Of a stretch of 64,000 nt of DNA, positions 54,301 to 62,315 are shown piece by piece. The notes below the pieces were generated by a model. The model ran no database searches, was not told the DNA's origin, and saw only the letters and a list, made by a program, of their open reading frames with translations. The stretch is from Tubulanus polymorphus (taxonomy: Eukaryota; Nemertea; Palaeonemertea; Tubulaniformes; Tubulanidae), in assembly GCF_964204645.1 (NCBI RefSeq), contig NC_134025.1, positions 19,498,001 through 19,562,000 of the forward strand, given 5' to 3'. The translations under genes and the position numbers were made by a program. Position 1 is the stretch's first letter. Each line of letters opens with the position of its first letter.

Positions 54301-57300
54301 CTCATTCCAAGATGAGGCGTTCCGTTGATTTCGGTTACAAGTTTCCGTTCAGAGATAACTGCTGAGCCATTTGGGCGACCTATCATTGATACTGTTTCCT
54401 AATAGCCTGTTTAGTAATGGCTGATGTTGAGCCTTATCAAATGCTTTGTTGAAATCCACCGTTGAACAGGATTCTAAGACTGTGCAGAAAACCCGTTATC
54501 GCTGCTTTGCAGCTATATTTAATAATTATATTCTCACCAGCAATGAGCATTCAAAATTCGCACATATACGGCACCTAGTCCATTAAAACGTTCGCCATTA
54601 ATGGCTTTTATTTTAAGTAGCGCCGGAATTCCCCGTATATCCCAAAAACCAGCCAATCACATTCGCTCGTAAAGACAAGCCCCCCCCCCCCAATGGAGGT
54701 CATTGCAATTTTTTACGCAAGAGCTAAGAATTTTCCCGCCAGAAACAGTTTTTCGTCAAATTTAAACAAAGTTGACCATGTCATCGACGGAGGTTCGTCA
54801 TGTCTTCAATCGCATCGATTATACGTCGTTTAACCCCAGAACCAATGCAAAATGTTCACATAAAAAAACGTACCGCGATTTTACATGCTTACATTTTACG
54901 TGATTTTACATTTTACATGGCTCAATGCCAACCTCATACTGCTGACAAAGGTAAACCAAAAATTCCCTACCTACCTACACATTTTGGTGATTGCCCAGCC
55001 CGAGGATGTTTTTTTGGTGTGGCCTATTCTATAACCAGATCATTTTTGTATACATGTACAAAATGTACTGCTAATTTAAGCATTATCAGATATTTGTCTC
55101 ATTTCAGTGGAAAGACTGCGAATCAAATTTCATTTTGTTTAACATAAATCCCTGGCCAAATCCTTCTAAATTTCAGTTAAATTCGATCGAAAACAATGAA
55201 CCCTTTTCTAACAAACTATCCATTATAACGTAGTCCTAATACATCTCATTGATCCAACGCAGTCAATTGATCATGTATGGTCAAGTTTTGACAACGTAGA
55301 AGCTGAGGCATAAGAAATTAGACCTAAATGACAAGACAAGCATTTTGTTTTCAATGGACCCAATATTTCATGTGATGCTAGGCCCTAGGGGGATACACAC
55401 ATGAACCTCAAGACAATCGATCAAAATTTAGTGTCGAAACCGCCAAACAACAATGACTGCTAGTCGGCCATCTTAATTCCAATCGGGCCAATTATTGGGG
55501 CAGCAAGGGTAGATACTCACATAAACCAAATGTCATGATCCTGCATCAAAGCATATCGAAAACTTTCCAAAACAAGTGGACCATAAGGTCCATATAGTCG
55601 GAGACAGATCATGATGTTTAAAGTTTACTAGTAGTGAATGTATGAGGAACAAATTTGAATACCGGGTATCTCATTAAAATTTTTGTTCTATTACGCACGC
55701 CATGAACAGGTGGTGTTTTATTTTCATTGACAAATATTTTGGACGAATATCTAATAACAAATACTTTCTTCCGTCAAATAGATCCAACAATTATCATGGT
55801 TATAAACTTTTCATTTTGGCCCTTGGTTCATTAGAACAAGGTTTCACTGTACACATAAATGTTCCATAAAACGGATCAATAAGGCTAAAAAGTGGAGCAG
55901 TGTGGCCGAATGGTTAGGGCGTGGGCTTCCCAATCTGGAGATTGCGTGTTCGCCCCGACTGTTCTGCAGTGCCCTTAGGCAAGGTATTAATTCACATTTG
56001 CTACTGGACAGACATAAGCTGCATTCGCACTAGGAAATTATTTGAGGCCTATTCGTGGCTTATTCAGTTCCGTACTGAAAACAGCAGCTTATTGAGCGCA
56101 GAATGCGATTCCTCTTCAAAAACCTGATCTCAGTACAGAACTGAGCTGGGTGCGTATTTTCTGTAGTGTGAACGCAGATTCGCCGCTTAGCTAGCCGCAG
56201 CTTAACTCAGTTGACAGTATAGCAATGCATATTTTTCAAACTCACGTCCATGTGCCTGGAGCTTGATGACGTTCTTCATGTCTCTTCCAAGATTGGTAAA
56301 GTTGAAACTTGGCACCACAAATGGAACATATGAACTGAGATTTCTTCTTATGTACAGTGCGAATATGATCATGCATGTGGCGTGTGGTCTTCTTAACTAT
56401 TCCACAAATTGGGCACCTATCAAGTGTATACAAAATTGATTATCAGTAATAAACCTGATTTAAATCAAACTAGGGGTCCAGGGACACCATGCCCACTTGG
56501 GAAGTGGTTTCAAATGCTCGACAATCTGACAATTTCAATATTCAACGCCCCCTGGTGACCATATGCAAAAACCAATGACCTTAAAACTCATCACAATCAT
56601 AGAACAATAGAACATGTCAGCAGCTACGATTTTGTAATTGATTGTGATAACAAAATACGCCTAGGTACCAATATGATATGGAAATACTAAGTTATTCTAC
56701 TAAATTTCAACGCCCCTGGTGACCATATGCAAAACCCAATGACCTTGAAACTCACCACAATCATGGAACATGTCATGAGCTACAACTTTGAAATGAATCA
56801 GGGTAACAAAATATGCCTAGGTACCAATGTAATAAGGAAATACTAAGTTATTCTACTATTCATCGCCCCTGGTGACCATGCAGAACAACTAATGACCTTG
56901 AAACTCACCACAATCATCGCCCATGTCATGAGCTACAACTGTGCTAACAAAATATGCATAGGTACAAATATAACATAGAATTACTAAGTTATTGTATAAT
57001 TCAATGCCCCCTGGTGGCCATAAACAAAATCCGCTGACCTTGAAACTCACCACAATTAATTGTGGTAACAAAATATGCTTAGGTATCAATATAATGTGGA
57101 AAACATTTTTTCCACCTACGAATGAGTACTGATGACACGAAGATGGCAGCCAACTGTGTGATAATAGGCTGATCAAAGATACCCGTCTTAGGTATTAACG
57201 TTTCCTTTCCATATTAAAATAGCCATCACAAATTGCAATGAAAAATGGCAAACCAGTAGGAAGCTACAGGACTCGGAATTGGGGCCAAAATAGAAATTTT

Positions 57301-60300
57301 GGGCACAATAAGTCTTTAACTTCTCAAAATAATTGGATTCCGTCTATGGACGAACAGACTGATGACAAGTGAACGCAATAGCCCCTGGGAATAAAGTCCC
57401 AAGTGGGCTAAAAAGGGTCAGGCTTATGCAGGGGGATTCGAGTACACATGTAAAGGAGGGAAAAATCGAATAAATCCCAAATTCACTTACTGTGTATTCA
57501 CAGGTTTCTGCCATGGAAATCTTTTTCCAGCACGATGATCCTCAACAATATGGTTAATAACTCTGAACCATGCAGTGAATTGTTCATCACATGTAATGCA
57601 CTTAAATCCTTCACTATCACCTTAAGATGAAGATTGTGGATTAAGAAATGTTCAATACATATACAGATCGAGATATGATTAAAATACGATGTGAGTTATT
57701 TGGAACTAGACTACATATATCAGTCATATTAGACGTCCAAATTATTTTCAAAATATGAATTATCAACAGAGCCTGGATCCATTTCACTAATCAATTCAAT
57801 TCAACAGTTGACTCCTACAGTACCGGGTACCCATAAGATGATTTCAAAATGACCCGGTTGAATTACAAAATCATTTTTTCATATACCCATAAATGGCAAT
57901 AAATATGATGTTCCTCGAAGATGAGAGGAAAATTGTTGGGCTGGATTGCAAGCTAAAGTGTCCTCTGCTATACATACCATCTAGATGGCACTTCTTATGC
58001 AGTTGAAGTTCCTCGAGGGAATGTAGGTAAATAGTTTTGCAACGGCTACAACGATACGGTTTAACATTTGCCACTTTTCTTAGTCGTGGCTTCTTAAAAG
58101 GTTGATTTGTCGATCTATCAATGTCATCCCATTCGTTACGTGAAGATTTATCAGTTATGTGTGGCAATGAGGGCCAAACGGCAATATCCGCATGATGCTG
58201 AATGTAATGATCTCTAAGTCCATCCCACGTATCATAGCGTAATGTTGAATCACAGCATAGGGTGCACACAAATTTTGCTTCTTCTGAAATGTAATGACCA
58301 TAGTTTATTGTATGATGGATTTAGAACCAGAGGCATTTCCAGACAGTATTTGAAGGAAAATCAGGGACATGTAAAATGTAGACCCGATCCATGCCTGTAC
58401 TAGATTTTTAAAATTTCACATCATCTGAGCTCAATCCAGAGTTACTTTATGGGATTGCTCCTCAAACTCCTGTATACGGTATGAGCTTGTAATTCCAAGC
58501 TTTTATTATTGTAAAATTACCAGCTGATATAGCTCAGCAGTGTGTTTGTACATGACCTACATAGCATTGAAGTTTTTTCCAAAGAAATTAATTCATCAGG
58601 TCTGAAGTATATTTAAAAGTGAAAAGCCGAGGTCCGTAGATGAAACATACCGAACCAAGTTTCGGAGTAGATTAAATCAAATCAAATCTGTGAGACTAAT
58701 AAGTAATTCAAGTAATGTCAATGGACCCCTATACTATGGAAGTATTAGGCCCCGGAAAAAAATTGCTCGTTTCTCATCATTTTCATTTTACGCGCACGTC
58801 AAAATAAGGTTGTCAGTAAAAAATAAAAATGTGCATCCCACAGGCAGTTTTTGTTTCTTTTTAAAAAAAGTAAAATACTCCTGCGCGCATCGCGATAAAC
58901 AACCTGATCACACTTTCTTATGTTTTTCTTCATGGTCATTACCCAATTATTACTGTGGCAGGTAAGCATTTCGGTAACAAAGTGCTTTCCATTCCGATTC
59001 GAGGTTGTTAACGCCTAAATTTCCCCATTTAAAAAATAAAAAATTGGTCGCCCTCGTAACTTTTGGAATAAGGTTTTTTTTTTCCTTTTTTTCAAAAATG
59101 AAAACCTGCCACCCTTGTCACTTTTCCAAAAAAGAGCTGATGAGAAACAAGTGCATTTCTTCACGTGGCCTTGATGGCACAGGCCAGTTGCAAGTGGCAA
59201 CTTTTTATTTGCTTGTCCATCCTGCTCTAGCACCACCTCAGTGTATATTTTTCTAAACTAATATGATATCATAATTTTCAACATCTTTTTTTTAAGTCTT
59301 CTTACATAACAAAAAACTTGAAACTTGGGTAACTTACTTAATTCAGATTTTGATTTAAACTGTAGTCACTTATTAATCCTGTCCATTTTGCCATTTTAAA
59401 TGAAAGAAAAATATCTCTTTTATTCGAATCCAAATTTTCTTAATTCAGACCAAAATTTCAGTTCTTTTTGGAAATTTCTATTGGAACAATTACATCTTTA
59501 TTTGGCTTTTATTGATGACCATATTTTAGGTATATAAGGGTGGTGATAGCTAATTCGGATTTGGTCTAATTTTGACAAAATTTGTTCATCCCCAGTGATC
59601 CGAACAAAGCAAGTTCAACTAGTTAGACATGCCTAGTCCAAGTGGCTATCAGCACTAGACCTGGCCCAATCCAGGTGTCCATTGTCAAAAAGAAATCAAT
59701 AATATTGGTGCATTTCTCTTGCATCTATTTTTCAGGTGAAATAATGTGTTTGTATAACCGCAATTTCTATATTTTATCTGGATGAGCTCAGTTTAATTCT
59801 TAATGTAACAAATGTATTTCTTTGACAATTATTTGAACTGTACCTAAGCAATGTGATTGAATATGAATTTCAATTTCATTTTTACATCCTCTCATCAGAA
59901 CACAATGAGGACAAAATGACATGATACCACCAGGCCTTTCCTTCTCATCTGCTATTTCAATCTTTGTTCCTTCACCTTGTACCGAAGAAGAATTTTCATG
60001 TATCCAGAATGTCTCTAATACTGGCATTTTATCGAGGTCGCCTTGTGGAAGTTGTGTTTCATCATTACTGGTTCCATTGACTATAATATTTGCATCTGCC
60101 TCATCATCTTGTTCCTCTTGTTGGCGTTTCACCTCAGTTTCAATGGCCTCGATTAAATCTTCAAGAGTTTGTGCTGGAGCAGGAGTTGTCAAATCAGTAG
60201 TTTTCGACACGGATTCAACATTGACCCCAATACCAACCAACTGTTCCTTAACATCAATGTTTCCATCAGCCTGTTCATTTACAATAGATGCATCATATAC

Positions 60301-61471
60301 ATTGCATCCTTGAAAATTAACATCATCATAGGCATCTCCAATCATAAAAACACCATCCAAACCTGGGAATGGCATCACTCTAAAATCAGAAGGTTTTTTT
60401 GCGAGTTTTATTTCAGTGGAATGATGCTTTGGAGGTCGGCCTCTGCGTCTGCACCTCACGCTAGGAGCATTGCTGTTAGATTTAGACAATGCTGTTTTTT
60501 GTGAAGGAGTATACATGTCCTCTTCTTTGTTATCAAGTTCTTCATTGTCAGAAATGTCATCCTCGTCCATAATTGGCTTTTTTGGGGAAAAAACATCACT
60601 GTGTTTACTGTGTCGGGCTATGATGCCATCAATTCTTTTCCGATCATTTTCATCATGCTCAGCAAGATGCAAGAACATCCGACACCAGGTCCTATACTCC
60701 ATTTCACACCAGGGACATCGAAAATGTTTTTCATCTACCAAGAAATTTAAAATCATATACAAGCTTGAGAGAGCATATAAAACTACTTAACTGCTTGGAA
60801 GAACAAGACAATATAAGTAAGACAGTAAAATAAGACTTTATTGGACATAAGTTGTGAGGAAAAATTAATTTCCGAAGCATTGACTCTGAATGTACATCCT
60901 GTTATGTCGACTGTTTGTAAATAATTGGGCCTTTTTTTAATAGTTTGGTTTACGGGGTAGACCTATTCAAATATCATTTCAGGGGAAATAAATAAAAAAT
61001 AAATTTATTCCCTCAGTGAGATAAAATCACTTTTTGAAGGAATTGGGAACTGGCGATAGGGCAATATACATATGTCCAAACAAATGACTCTGGGAAAGTT
61101 TGAATTCTGCACAATGCAATGAAAAAAGAACTTCACACTTTTCAGTTTTTTCCATCATTCAAGCCAGGATTCTCATTCGGCGGAGATGAAAAAAATTTTT
61201 TGCTCATTTTTTCACCGAATTCGTTCCCACAGACGGGAATTTAAAAAAAAATTCATTTTGATTTGACTTTTATTCAAATTTCGGAGGCGATTACCGTAAA
61301 CCAAGTTATCAAAAAAGGCCTTGCCATGGAAAAATTTAGAACAACTTACCTAAAATATGACAGGTGAAATGCTGTTGTAAGATTTTATAGCCAGTCAGAA
61401 ACTCCATGGGACAAATTGGACACGCAATTGGCTTTGTGTCATCTTCTCGTTTTATTTTTCTTGTAGGACGA
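45073..61471 (-). CDS. multi-C2H2 zinc-finger protein, eight traced exons
   Basis: Exons in transcription order: 61471-61350, 60734-59844, 58283-57978, 57620-57491, 56416-56246, 47857-47788, 47649-46930, 45381-45073. All introns are GT/AG, every phase matches, and the sum is 905 codons plus TAA. C2H2-type fingers occur in most exons: one at the start of the traced part, one in the large exon before a long acidic region, degenerate ones in the middle, then an uninterrupted run of nine or ten, and an acidic Gln-rich C-terminus (QMADTGQQ, VDETVQISDA). This is the layout of a nuclear sequence-specific transcription regulator. I could not match it to a named orthologue. The first exon(s) are not identified. 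Introns are filled with satellites and mobile elements. Confidence 0.88.
45661..46120 (-). mobile_element. HINE-like element, third family
   Basis: Read on the minus strand: it starts TAGCTCCGCTGTGACCGAAG (hairpin with CTTCGGTCACAGC), then six GTCC units, a core with GGCCACAAGGGGGCACC, and an end with CCACTTCTCAAGTGGGCATG then GTCCCTGGACCCGTAG. The end is shared with family 1 and the start is different, so it is a chimera or sister family. A T-run follows the left end on the element strand. Confidence 0.65.
46600..46767 (+). CDS. unrecognised ORF, copy 1 of a duplicated first-exon-like segment
   Basis: ATG 46600, SSIEVRHIFDRIEYTSFRPR, to TGA at 46765-46767; 55 residues. It lies on the strand opposite the zinc-finger gene. 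A related copy is at 54778. Shared sequence begins well upstream of the ATG (poly-C, CAAGAGCTAAGAATTTTCCC, GTTGACCATGTCATCGA), so upstream untranslated or promoter sequence was duplicated too. The shared GGTAAACCAAAAAT near the end could be a weak splice donor, making this a first exon. No protein family is recognised with confidence. Confidence 0.35.
   Translation: MSSIEVRHIFDRIEYTSFRPRTNETDAHIKKHTAILHNWLNVNFNIADNGKPKIS
46930..47649 (-). CDS. zinc-finger gene main finger exon
   Basis: 720 bp, TTACAG to ACAACA|GTGAGT, phase 0 both sides. Seven consecutive fingers: CPYCKYRAPQKNN.., CDICGQQFKNPSS.., CEICGFETTDRLY.., CSFCPYGTMQEQA.., CTYESCYFRARDQ.. (x4 between Cys), CETCGKSFKTATI.. and CFYCPFRAKHRST... 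Two links are of TGEMPH/TEHRPY type, so several adjacent fingers probably read DNA together. Confidence 0.93.
47788..47857 (-). CDS. zinc-finger gene 70-bp exon
   Basis: 70 bp between TCATAG and CATGAG|GTTTGT. It carries one whole finger, CEVCGYVAKHSFALKSHRMI-KH. Phase 2 in and phase 0 out agree with both neighbours. It is too short to stand out as an open frame. Confidence 0.85.
47858..50000 (-). other. zinc-finger gene intron, first part
   Basis: A perfect 12-bp-stem hairpin lies at 49151-49180. A roughly 28-bp direct repeat (GCTGTCGGGCCGTAAACATC / ACTGTCGAGCCGTAAACATC) lies at about 49350 and 49605. No gene or RNA recognised. Confidence 0.45.
49151..49180. repeat. perfect hairpin, 12-bp stem
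   Basis: AGGGTTTTCTGT, loop TATTTC, then the exact reverse complement. A (TTA)n-like run follows at 49197-49215, which resembles the tail of an interspersed repeat. Confidence 0.85.
50001..52524. repeat. 31-bp satellite array, left block (about 81 units)
   Basis: The unit contains TTTTATCGCCCGCGACAATT followed by CATTATTTTGG. The core TCGCCCGCGA is a palindrome (TCGC-CC-GCGA). The array has higher-order structure: longer variant blocks with TATATTTTGTTTTTATCGCC recur at about 51330, 51505, 52075 and 52240. No unit contains a plus-strand stop in any phase, so all three frames stay open for hundreds of codons. It lies in a zinc-finger gene intron, antisense to it. Confidence 0.95.
52525..53777 (+). 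mobile_element. HINE/Helentron-like element, family 1, intact-looking copy
   Basis: 1253 bp inserted cleanly into the 31-bp satellite. It starts CAGTCCACTTGGGACTTTAG after TTTT and ends CAAGTGGGCATGGTGTCCCT then GGACCCCTAG before TTT. Sub-terminal inverted pair CCACTTGGGA / TCCCAAGTGG, GTCC repeats near the 5' end, four tandem core units with CTCF-like motifs (53227, 53377, 53532 and a weak one near 53684). No ORF. Because the satellite unit is known, the junctions can be read: the flanking T's are target sequence, as in Helentrons that insert within T-runs. Confidence 0.75.
53778..54135. repeat. 31-bp satellite array, right block (about 12 units)
   Basis: Same unit and orientation as the left block. 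The two were one array before the element at 52525-53777 inserted. A short higher-order duplication (62-93 bp blocks with ATCGCCCCCGACAATTCATC) is visible at 53905-54080. Confidence 0.93.
54136..54231. other. short spacer
   Basis: Joins the satellite to the LINE fragment. Nothing recognised. Confidence 0.3.
54232..54466 (-). mobile_element. non-LTR retrotransposon RT fragment
   Basis: On the minus strand, STVDFNKAFDKAQHQPLLN (RT motif with the Asp of F/Y-x-D-x-x-K-A-F-D) and, in another frame, SGVTQGSILSRLLFNVLTND (the GxxQG block) are CR1/jockey-type RT motifs. Stops and frameshifts lie between them. Dead fragment. Confidence 0.75.
54467..55895. other. zinc-finger gene intron, second part
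   Basis: It contains the copy-2 ORF (54778-54903) and, at about 55370-55590, a decayed inverted family-1 HINE end (CTAGGGGGATACACACATGA, AGTCGGCCATCTTAATTCCA). No exon recognised. Confidence 0.45.
54778..54903 (+). pseudogene. copy 2 of the 'MSSxEVRH' ORF, frameshifted
   Basis: ATG 54778, SSTEVRHVFNRIDYTSFNPR, then an indel relative to copy 1 moves the frame and a TGA follows at 54901-54903. Later copy-1 residues reappear in another frame (HIKKRTAILHA). The 100 bp before the ATG, including the poly-C run at 54681-54691, are shared with copy 1. Confidence 0.4.
55896..56010 (+). mobile_element. tRNA-derived SINE, 5' portion
   Basis: GTGTGGCCGAATGGTTAGGG (A-box region, 55901-55920) and GTTCGCCCC (B-box, 55948-55956) are spaced as in tRNA genes, and no acceptor stem closes it. 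It continues TGCAGTGCCCTTAGGCAAGG and TTCACATTTGCTAC, a conserved SINE segment seen in many aquatic animals. The tail is replaced by the adjoining MITE. Transcription by RNA polymerase III is possible in principle. Confidence 0.68.
56018..56190. mobile_element. short MITE-like element
   Basis: AAGCTGCATTCGCACTAGGA on the left faces TAGTGTGAACGCAGATTCGC..CGCTT on the right. Internal CAGTTCCGTACTGAAAACAG and CAGTACAGAACTGAG pieces are inverted relatives. It is similar to 21750-21915. Confidence 0.5.
56246..56416 (-). CDS. zinc-finger gene exon
   Basis: 171 bp, CTTGATAG to GGAC|GTGAGT. Two fingers: CPICGIVKKTTRHMHDHIRT-VH and CSICGAKFQLYQSWKRHEER-H. Its phase-2 end joins the 47857 exon across an 8.4-kb intron. 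Confidence 0.88.
56470..57410 (-). mobile_element. HINE/Helentron-like element, family 1, minus copy
   Basis: Inverted relative of 52525-53777, in the intron between the 57491 and 56416 exons. It begins (plus strand) CTAGGGGTCCAGGGACACCA and ends AAAGTCCCAAGTGGGCTA followed by AAAA. It contains four core units with CCCCTGGTGACC or CCCCCTGGTGGCC, some with one C lost from the CTCF-like motif. The 5' part is shortened relative to the intact copy. Confidence 0.72.
57491..57620 (-). CDS. zinc-finger gene exon
   Basis: 130 bp, CTTAAG to ACACA|GTAAGT. It contains FKCITCDEQFTAWFRVINHI with a downstream EDH (C2H2). Phase 1 in, phase 2 out. Confidence 0.85.
57978..58283 (-). CDS. zinc-finger gene exon
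   Basis: 306 bp, TTTCAG to GATG|GTATGT. It encodes FVCTLCCDSTLRYDTWDGLR with a paired His (a degenerate finger), a linker and a second finger CSRCKTIYLHSLEELQLHKK-CH. Confidence 0.86.
58284..59843 (-). other. zinc-finger gene intron
   Basis: About 58735-59260 has two loosely related segments around CATCCCACAGGCAG / AACCTGCCACCCTTGTCACT, possibly an old repeat. No exon or RNA recognised. Confidence 0.35.
59844..60734 (-). CDS. zinc-finger gene large exon
   Basis: 891 bp. It opens with a finger, CPWCEMEYRTWCRMFLHLAE-H, then an acidic, low-complexity region (MDEDDISDNEELDNKEEDMY) with an AT-hook-like RRRGRPPK about 105 residues in. A second candidate finger ends it (CPHCVLMRGCKNEIEIHIQS-H). 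The AT-hook would add minor-groove binding. The long linker has no other domain. Confidence 0.88.
60735..61349 (-). other. zinc-finger gene intron
   Basis: Nothing recognised beyond AT-rich sequence. Confidence 0.35.
61350..61471 (-). CDS. zinc-finger gene exon (first traced)
   Basis: 122 bp between TTTTTCAG and TTTTAG|GTAAGT. It encodes a basic segment RPTRKIKRE and one finger, CPICPMEFLTGYKILQQHF-TCH. It enters in phase 2, so at least one exon lies upstream. Confidence 0.82.
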
Positions 61472-61837
61472 CTGAAAAATGTAATAGCGAAAACAATGAT
61501 CTGAGGTGGCATGGAATCTTCTAAAATTTGGGTGGCAAAAAATTGGCTCTACTGAAAATCAAAGCCATATCAACAGAATGTATATAAATATTCATAATGA
61601 AACAATAAACTCATTGAGCACTTTTCAATCCCTTCATGGCAAACACTTGGTATGAAAACCTGTCTGTCGTATTTCAGGTGGGTAAATAGCTAAAATATTA
61701 TAAATCTAAATCTAAATATTGCTGCAAAGCTACGCAATAACAGGTTTTCTGTTTTAATTAAGTTACTTGGAAGCAGTAACTCCTTATTGAATTTTTTGTC
61801 TGAATTGTAATCCTTACTGAAGCCATACTACTAACCA

Positions 61838-62011
61838 CGTAAAGGGAATCCCCAAGAGTACAATATCTTCAAGTGGCGCAGTTTGCGTAAATGTGATGGA
61901 GACCCTCTCCCAGTCAGTGTAAACCACGAACTGGGCAGTTCTGTTAATGAACTACTTTCGAATAAATCAGTCCTCGAGCACTGCAAAGATTACGATGGGG
62001 ATAACTCTTAA
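61838..62011 (+). CDS. unrecognised short open segment
   Basis: An open stretch reads NPQEYNIFKWRSLRKCDGDP, then LPVSVNHELGSSVNELLSNK and CKDYDGDNS to TAA at 62009-62011. It lacks an ATG and a clear acceptor, but the composition is protein-like and hydrophilic. It may be the last exon of a plus-strand gene or part of the BEL/Pao remnant nearby. No domain recognised. Confidence 0.2.
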   Translation, partial: RKGNPQEYNIFKWRSLRKCDGDPLPVSVNHELGSSVNELLSNKSVLEHCKDYDGDNS

Positions 62012-62315
62012 TTGCCCAGTAAAACTAATAAAAACAACTAACTGACTGGTAGGTCGTTATGTTCCCTCAAAACTTTTCAAAACTTTATCAGAAATTGGAA
62101 AACCTATATCCAACATGCTATGATGGCCATAGCTAGAATCACGAACACAGGCAAATGACGCATTAGAGGCATTTTTCTACAGAGTATTGGCACTACATCC
62201 ATGGTAGTAGAGAAACTACAGGACATGTTGTTCGGTGAATGGCTAGATTTTTACAAGATACAATGCCTATATGGCCTCTGACCATAAAAACCAATGACCT
62301 TGAAACTCAAACACA

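Noticed and set aside
55896-55970. Functional tRNA
   Set aside because: A- and B-boxes are present, but the acceptor ends do not pair and the sequence runs on into a SINE body.
59921-60790. Plus-strand Ser-rich open frames
   Set aside because: They are antisense shadows of the acidic exon of the zinc-finger gene.
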